Assembly: GCA_964514175.1 (NCBI GenBank)
Contig: CAZEPQ010000087.1
Location: 1 to 8,875 of the forward strand
Length of the DNA: 8,875 bases
DNA from: HGM13006 sp964514175
GTDB lineage: Bacteria > Bacillota > Clostridia > Oscillospirales > Oscillospiraceae
Reading direction: 5' to 3'
Below, in pieces: positions 5,062 to 8,875 of this stretch (position 1 is its first letter; every line of letters begins with the position of its first letter). The notes beneath the pieces are model-generated. The model saw only the letters and a program-made list of their open reading frames with translations. It was not told where the DNA came from and ran no database searches. Both the position numbers and the translations under genes were made by a program.

Positions 5062-6384
5062 ATGGATGAAAAGACAAAACAGGAATTGATTGAAGTTTTG
5101 ATGGCGACAAACAAGGCTGATCCCATCGTTCCTGTGGAAGCATCCAGAATCGACGAACAGTATGATCTGCGTCAGGTTCTGGGAGCCATTATCAGTTATG
5201 TGGCAGCATGGATTTACATACAGGCTTGCCTCAGTAGCAGCGGCATATATGAGATATATCTGGTGACCTTTGGTGTGCTGTTTACGGCGGCGGGCCTTGT
5301 GTATTTCCGAGGCAATATCCGCAATAAGGAACACTGGATCTGGCTTTCATGCATGTGGGTGACGCTGCTATGCGGTTTTTTTGGACGCAATCAGGTCTGG
5401 GGCGGTTACGTGTGGCTTTTTATCCATTGCTTTGCGATATATTGGATGCTATGCCTGTCCGGTCACCTGATGGAAGGGAAAAGCGGCGTTTATATCCTCT
5501 TTGACGCTATTCACGGGGCAATTTCCTATCCGCTGAAAAATTTGTTTTCTTTCTTCCGTATTCGGGTGCTATGGTGGGGGATTCGTCAGATCGGTCCCAA
5601 AAAGAAGCGTTTTGCTGGAGGCATCTATGCGCTGCTTGCGGTGTGTTTGGCGGCGATCATGTTGATTGTGGCAGGCAGATTACTGGTACAGGCGGATGCC
5701 AATTTCGGCAGCCTTTTGGAACATTTTCGTGTGGAACTGAACTTGAGCAGCTTTGGAAAGTATTATTTCCGGTTTCTGCTCAGCATTCCTGTGGGCGCCT
5801 ATCTCTTTGGGCTGGTGGTTGGCACAGATCGGGAAGAGATGGAAAAGCTAACCGTGCAGAAAGAGGGAATTCAAGACTTTCTGGTAAAGCTGAAGAAGGT
5901 ACCGAACTGGGTCTGGACAGGATTGACAGGCTGCTTTGTGGTGTTTTATCTTCTGTTCTTCGGTGTTCAGGGCAGCTATTTGTTTGGGGCCTTCGCTCGA
6001 AATTTGCCGGAGGGCTTCACTGTGGCAGAGTATGCGCGGCAGGGTTTCTTTGAACTCTGCGGCATTATGGGCCTGAATTTCTGCCTTCTCTGGTTGGTGT
6101 GCTACAGCAGCTTGAGCCCTATAAAGGAGAAGAAATCGTCGAGAATCATGTGTACTGTCCTGCTGATCGAAAGCGTTCTCTTTGCGGTAACGGCCTTGAG
6201 CAAGCTGATTCTGTACATCGACTGCTTCGGGTTTACGCCGCTGCGGCTTCAGAGCTTTTGGGGCGTTACGGTACTAATGGCAGGTTGTGTTTGTTGTCTC
6301 GTGTCTCTTTGGTCCGGCAAGAAAACGGCCGAGGTGTGGATATACATTACCGGCATAACCTTGACAGTCCTGCATGTGTATTGA
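5062..6384 (+). CDS. DUF4153/DUF4173-like polytopic membrane protein
   Basis: A 440-residue protein of unknown function. A soluble N-terminus of about 35 residues precedes roughly eleven hydrophobic segments near 37-57, 63-82, 92-107, 114-134, 188-207, 236-254, 285-305, 331-349, 361-385, 396-416 and 424-439. FTVAEYARQGFFELCG (319-334) and YIDCFGFTPLRLQSFWG (385-401) match the AEYARxGFFEL and YG-T-xLR motifs I associate with DUF4153/DUF4173 proteins. The ribosome site GAGGTG is weaker than those upstream, with eight bases to the ATG. It is last in the operon and is followed by a hairpin terminator. The protein stops right after its last helix (LTVLHVY); many relatives continue with an N-x-D-x-x-IAxYN-like tail, so a slightly shortened C-terminus is possible. 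The family call is by motif; the role is unknown. Confidence 0.83.
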   Translation: MDEKTKQELIEVLMATNKADPIVPVEASRIDEQYDLRQVLGAIISYVAAWIYIQACLSSSGIYEIYLVTFGVLFTAAGLVYFRGNIRNKEHWIWLSCMWVTLLCGFFGRNQVWGGYVWLFIHCFAIYWMLCLSGHLMEGKSGVYILFDAIHGAISYPLKNLFSFFRIRVLWWGIRQIGPKKKRFAGGIYALLAVCLAAIMLIVAGRLLVQADANFGSLLEHFRVELNLSSFGKYYFRFLLSIPVGAYLFGLVVGTDREEMEKLTVQKEGIQDFLVKLKKVPNWVWTGLTGCFVVFYLLFFGVQGSYLFGAFARNLPEGFTVAEYARQGFFELCGIMGLNFCLLWLVCYSSLSPIKEKKSSRIMCTVLLIESVLFAVTALSKLILYIDCFGFTPLRLQSFWGVTVLMAGCVCCLVSLWSGKKTAEVWIYITGITLTVLHVY

Positions 6385-6400
6385 TCATAACCTATGAAAA

Positions 6401-6426
6401 GGAGGCAACTCAACTGAGCTGCCTCC
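6401..6426. terminator. Shared terminator of convergent operon and MATE gene
   Basis: GGAGGCA (6401-6407) pairs with TGCCTCC (6420-6426). CTC/GAG pairs inside after one A-C mismatch. On the minus strand the hairpin is followed by TTTT (6400-6397), making it a good terminator for the MATE gene that stops at 6450. On the plus strand only a poor T-run (GTGTATTT) follows, but it lies 17 bases after the stop at 6384 and probably serves both. Confidence 0.75.
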
Positions 6427-6449
6427 AAGTGTATTTATCAAACCGTTTG

Positions 6450-7799
6450 TTATGCTTCTGCATCCTGCTTCACAAGAATCTTCTTCTTCCACTTGCCGGA
6501 AGCCAGACGGATCACATAGAAGCCTGCGCCAATGGCGAAGTCCAGACCCATGCAGATATAGATGACAGGTGCGCCGAAGAAATCCACGGTGGTGTATGCA
6601 AAAATAATGCGGATCGCAAGGGTGACAAAGGTAATGACGGTGCAGATGCTAACATCGCCTACGCCCTGAAGCATACCACGGGAGACGAACAGCATCATCA
6701 TCAGGATCAGCACGCAGGCCATGAACCGGAGATACTTAATGCCGAAGGCCACGGACTCAGCCTCACAGCCGAAGAGACCCACCAGAGGTCCTGCAAAGAC
6801 GAAGATCAGCACGCTCATGGTGACGCAGAAAATGCCGCTCATCAGCAGGCAGGACTTATAGCCCTTCCAGACACGCTTCATGTCGCCGGCACCGGCGTTT
6901 TGGCCTGCAAAGGTAGCCATTCCATTGGAGAATGCGATATTAGGCATCAGGGCGTAGCTTTCGATTTTACCGCCTGCCGCCACAGCAGCCATGGTGGAGG
7001 GACCGAAGCCATTGATGAGACGCTGAATGGCGATCTGGCCGGAGCTGGAAATGACGGTCTGGATCATAACGGGAACGCCCAGCTTCAGGATCATCTTGCC
7101 CATCTCGCCGTAGAATTTCATTTCCTTCAGGGGAATCCACAGGAGCTGCTGCTTCTTGCGGATGTAAACGATGGAACAGAGCACGGAAATAAGCTGTGCT
7201 AGCACGGTGCCCAGAGCCGCACCCTGGACGCCCCACTTGAAGGCGACCACGAACACCAGGTCAAAAATCACGTTGGCAACGGAAGATACCAGCAGGAACT
7301 TCATGGTTGCGCCGGAATCGCCCACGCTGCGGAGTGCGGCGGCATAGGCGTTATAAGCAAACTGGAATACCATGCCCAGGAAATAGACCTGCATGTAGCC
7401 GCTGGCGAACGCAAAGTTCTCGTCGGGCACGTTCAGGACTTTTTTCAGCACCAGATCGGAGGTAGCAAGACCCACGATCATAATGACAACACCCAGACCC
7501 ACCATTAGAAGCATCATGGTAGAGACGCATTTCCGAAGCTGATCCTCCTTCTGCCCACCGAAGAACTGGGCAATGACAATGCCGGAGCCGGTGGACAGGC
7601 CTGTAGAAATGGCCAGAAGCCAGTTTGCGTAGGAAACGGATGTATTCATAGCGCCCAGTGCCTTTTCACCGACAAAGTTTCCGACTACGATGGAGTCAAC
7701 AGTGGTATAAAGCAACTGGAGCATCATACCTGCCAGAATTGGTAGGGAGAACATAAGAATGTGTTTCCAGGGCGAACCCTGGGTCATATTTTTTGCCAT
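6450..7799 (-). CDS. MATE family efflux transporter
   Basis: A 449-residue integral membrane exporter of the MATE (MatE/NorM/DinF) family, which expels organic cations, drugs or metabolites using a Na+ or H+ gradient. Length and about twelve hydrophobic segments are normal. Both halves show the repeated family motif: ALRSVGDSGATMKF (155-168) and MLQGVGDVSICTVITF (376-391). TTVDSIVVGNFVG (32-44) in the first helix and GMATFAGQNAGAGD (293-306) at the start of the second half are also typical; D35 lies in the usual V-D position of helix 1. GGAGG precedes the ATG by seven bases. The gene is transcribed alone from the promoter at 7844-7872 and ends at the shared hairpin. Substrate cannot be told from sequence. 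The C-terminal tail is short and basic (KWKKKILVKQ). Confidence 0.94.
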   Translation of the reverse strand: MAKNMTQGSPWKHILMFSLPILAGMMLQLLYTTVDSIVVGNFVGEKALGAMNTSVSYANWLLAISTGLSTGSGIVIAQFFGGQKEDQLRKCVSTMMLLMVGLGVVIMIVGLATSDLVLKKVLNVPDENFAFASGYMQVYFLGMVFQFAYNAYAAALRSVGDSGATMKFLLVSSVANVIFDLVFVVAFKWGVQGAALGTVLAQLISVLCSIVYIRKKQQLLWIPLKEMKFYGEMGKMILKLGVPVMIQTVISSSGQIAIQRLINGFGPSTMAAVAAGGKIESYALMPNIAFSNGMATFAGQNAGAGDMKRVWKGYKSCLLMSGIFCVTMSVLIFVFAGPLVGLFGCEAESVAFGIKYLRFMACVLILMMMLFVSRGMLQGVGDVSICTVITFVTLAIRIIFAYTTVDFFGAPVIYICMGLDFAIGAGFYVIRLASGKWKKKILVKQDAEA

Positions 7800-7843
7800 A
7801 TATTTTCCTCCTCGCCGGGACCGCCCAGCAAAATATCCTTAAT

Positions 7844-7872
7844 ATAATAGCATTATTTGGATGCATAAGCAA
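7844..7872 (-). promoter_or_regulatory. Promoter of the MATE gene
   Basis: On the minus strand TTGCTT (7872-7867), 17-base spacer, then TATTAT (7849-7844) preceded by TGC, an extended -10. It lies about 45 bases before the start codon. The -10 matches 5 of 6 positions and the -35 three or four. Confidence 0.6.
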
Positions 7873-7927
7873 GTAAAATCATTTTGATTTCTGAGTTTTT
7901 AAGACCATGGAAGGAGGGACGCTTTGG

Positions 7928-7956
7928 TTGTTTTTTATACGTTGCCGTGGTATAAT
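7928..7956 (+). promoter_or_regulatory. Promoter of the aminopeptidase gene
   Basis: TTGTTT (7928-7933), 17-base spacer, perfect TATAAT (7951-7956) preceded by TGG (7948-7950), an extended -10. It is 28 bases before the ATG at 7985 and back to back with the MATE promoter. Confidence 0.7.
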
Positions 7957-7984
7957 ATTAAAAATTTCAGAAAGGAATTTTAAT

Positions 7985-8875
7985 ATGGTAGAGAATTTTG
8001 AAGCCAAGTTGAATGAATACGCTCACCTCCTGGTGGAAGTGGGCATGAATGTGCGCCCCGGTCAGACCGCAAATATCCGGGGAACTGTGGAGTGCGCACC
8101 CCTAGTTCGGAAGTGCGTGGAGGCAGCCTATGATGTGGGTGCCAGAGATGTGATGGTAGAGTGGAACGACGATTTTATCAGCCGTCAGAAGTATTTGAAG
8201 GCAGATGAGGCCGTGTTCTCCGAATTCCCCGAATATCTCCAGAAGCGCTATGACTATCTGGTGGAGAATGAATGCCCCCTGCTGTCCATCATTGGTAGCG
8301 ACCCGGAGATGCTCAAGGGCGTGGACCCCAGCCGCATCCAGACCTGGCAGCGCACCAGCGGCGGTCATACCCGGGAATATTACGATGCCATGACCGCAGG
8401 AAAGTTCCAGTGGTCCATCGGTGCCCATCCCACCAAGGCCTGGGCTGAGAAGGTATTCCCGGAGAAAAAGGGACAAGAGGCCATTGATGCTCTGTGGGAG
8501 GCAATTTTCGCCACCTGCCGCATCAGCGGCGATGGAAAAGCGGTGGACCGCTGGAAGCAGCACTGTGACGCGGTTTCTGCCCGCTGCAAGACCCTCAACG
8601 ACTATAACTTTGAGAGCCTCCACTATACCAACGAGAAGGGCACGGACCTGACTATCCGCCTGCCGGAAAATCACGTTTGGGCAGGAGGCACCGAAGATGC
8701 CCAGAGTGGCGTTACCTTCCTGGCCAACATTCCCACGGAAGAGATCTTCACCGCGCCCCAGTATGATGGTGTAAACGGTCGTGTCTATGCGGCGCTGCCT
8801 TTGGCGCTGGACGGCAATCTGGTGAAGGATTTCTACAGGGCCTTTGAAAACGGCAAGACCGTTTCTGTTCATCCG
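7985..8875 (+). CDS. Aminopeptidase, family M29 (PepS/AmpS-like), 3' end outside window
   Basis: An open frame of 297 codons runs without a stop to the window edge; full members have about 370-415 residues, so the last quarter is missing. Family M29 enzymes are cytosolic dimetal aminopeptidases that remove N-terminal residues from peptides. The N-terminal domain begins MVENFEAKLNEYAHLLVEVG, with NVRPGQTANIRG (22-33), VGARDVMVEWND (51-62) and FSEFPEYLQKRY (78-89). The start of the catalytic half is clear: GTDLTIRLPENHVWAGG (219-235) and NIPTEEIFTAP (248-258), where the TEE motif carries the first metal ligand. The other ligands (second Glu, His, His-x-Asp) lie beyond the window. The ribosome site AAAGGAA is moderate, about eight bases before ATG. 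The long minus-strand frame over the same bases is a shadow: the plus-strand product matches the family throughout. Confidence 0.92.
   Translation, partial: MVENFEAKLNEYAHLLVEVGMNVRPGQTANIRGTVECAPLVRKCVEAAYDVGARDVMVEWNDDFISRQKYLKADEAVFSEFPEYLQKRYDYLVENECPLLSIIGSDPEMLKGVDPSRIQTWQRTSGGHTREYYDAMTAGKFQWSIGAHPTKAWAEKVFPEKKGQEAIDALWEAIFATCRISGDGKAVDRWKQHCDAVSARCKTLNDYNFESLHYTNEKGTDLTIRLPENHVWAGGTEDAQSGVTFLANIPTEEIFTAPQYDGVNGRVYAALPLALDGNLVKDFYRAFENGKTVSVHP

Noticed and set aside
4396..5334. 312-codon minus-strand frame across the XRE/DUF2975 operon
   Set aside because: It covers three well-supported plus-strand genes with their own ribosome sites and shows no domain.
6099..7202. 367-codon plus-strand frame rich in His and Asp
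   Set aside because: It begins inside the DUF4153-like gene in another frame, crosses the terminator and continues antisense to MATE. The composition is that of an antisense shadow of a membrane protein.
8102..8872. 256-codon minus-strand frame
   Set aside because: It is a shadow of the plus-strand M29 aminopeptidase, which is open to the window edge and matches its family along its whole length.

Overview
The window looks like ordinary chromosome from a Firmicute of class Clostridia, probably a gut Oscillospiraceae or Lachnospiraceae relative. Reasons: strong AGGAGG-type ribosome sites, moderate GC content, an EFR1-type ferrodoxin, a DUF2975/small XRE regulator pair, a DUF4153/DUF4173 membrane protein and a Clostridia-like tmRNA 3' end. 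The organism call is inference. I see no transposase, integrase, phage gene or CRISPR array.

Layout. (1) 1-171: 3' part of tmRNA (ssrA), ending in CCA and followed by a hairpin terminator. (2) 326-1081 (-): EFR1-family flavodoxin/ferredoxin fusion, divergent from (3) 1333-1788 (+): low-molecular-weight protein tyrosine phosphatase. A perfect 15-bp hairpin separates the latter from the convergent operon (4) 3842-1835 (-): an ECF-type sigma factor and an overlapping polytopic membrane protein, a probable non-canonical anti-sigma or signalling partner. (5) 4061-6384 (+): a compact four-gene operon encoding a DUF2975 membrane protein, a 68-residue XRE/Cro-type regulator, a 98-residue three-helix membrane protein and a large DUF4153/DUF4173 membrane protein. 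(6) 6450-7799 (-): a MATE-family exporter, convergent with operon 5 and sharing a hairpin terminator with it. (7) 7985-8875 (+): a family M29 aminopeptidase running off the window edge.

How they may work together. The most interesting part is 1835-6384. Two regulatory membrane modules, sigma factor/membrane partner and XRE/DUF2975/98-aa/DUF4153, are transcribed divergently from one 218-bp intergenic region. That region holds a strong promoter for the rightward operon and a TTATCG-N5-CGATAA inverted repeat just upstream of it. A cell-envelope sensing circuit is a reasonable inference but is not shown by the sequence. The other genes look like independent housekeeping or detoxification units, each with its own promoter. 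Several promoters carry an extended -10 (TGn).

Limits: domain names come from recognising motifs by eye. Membrane segments and promoters are estimated from sequence without running any predictor.
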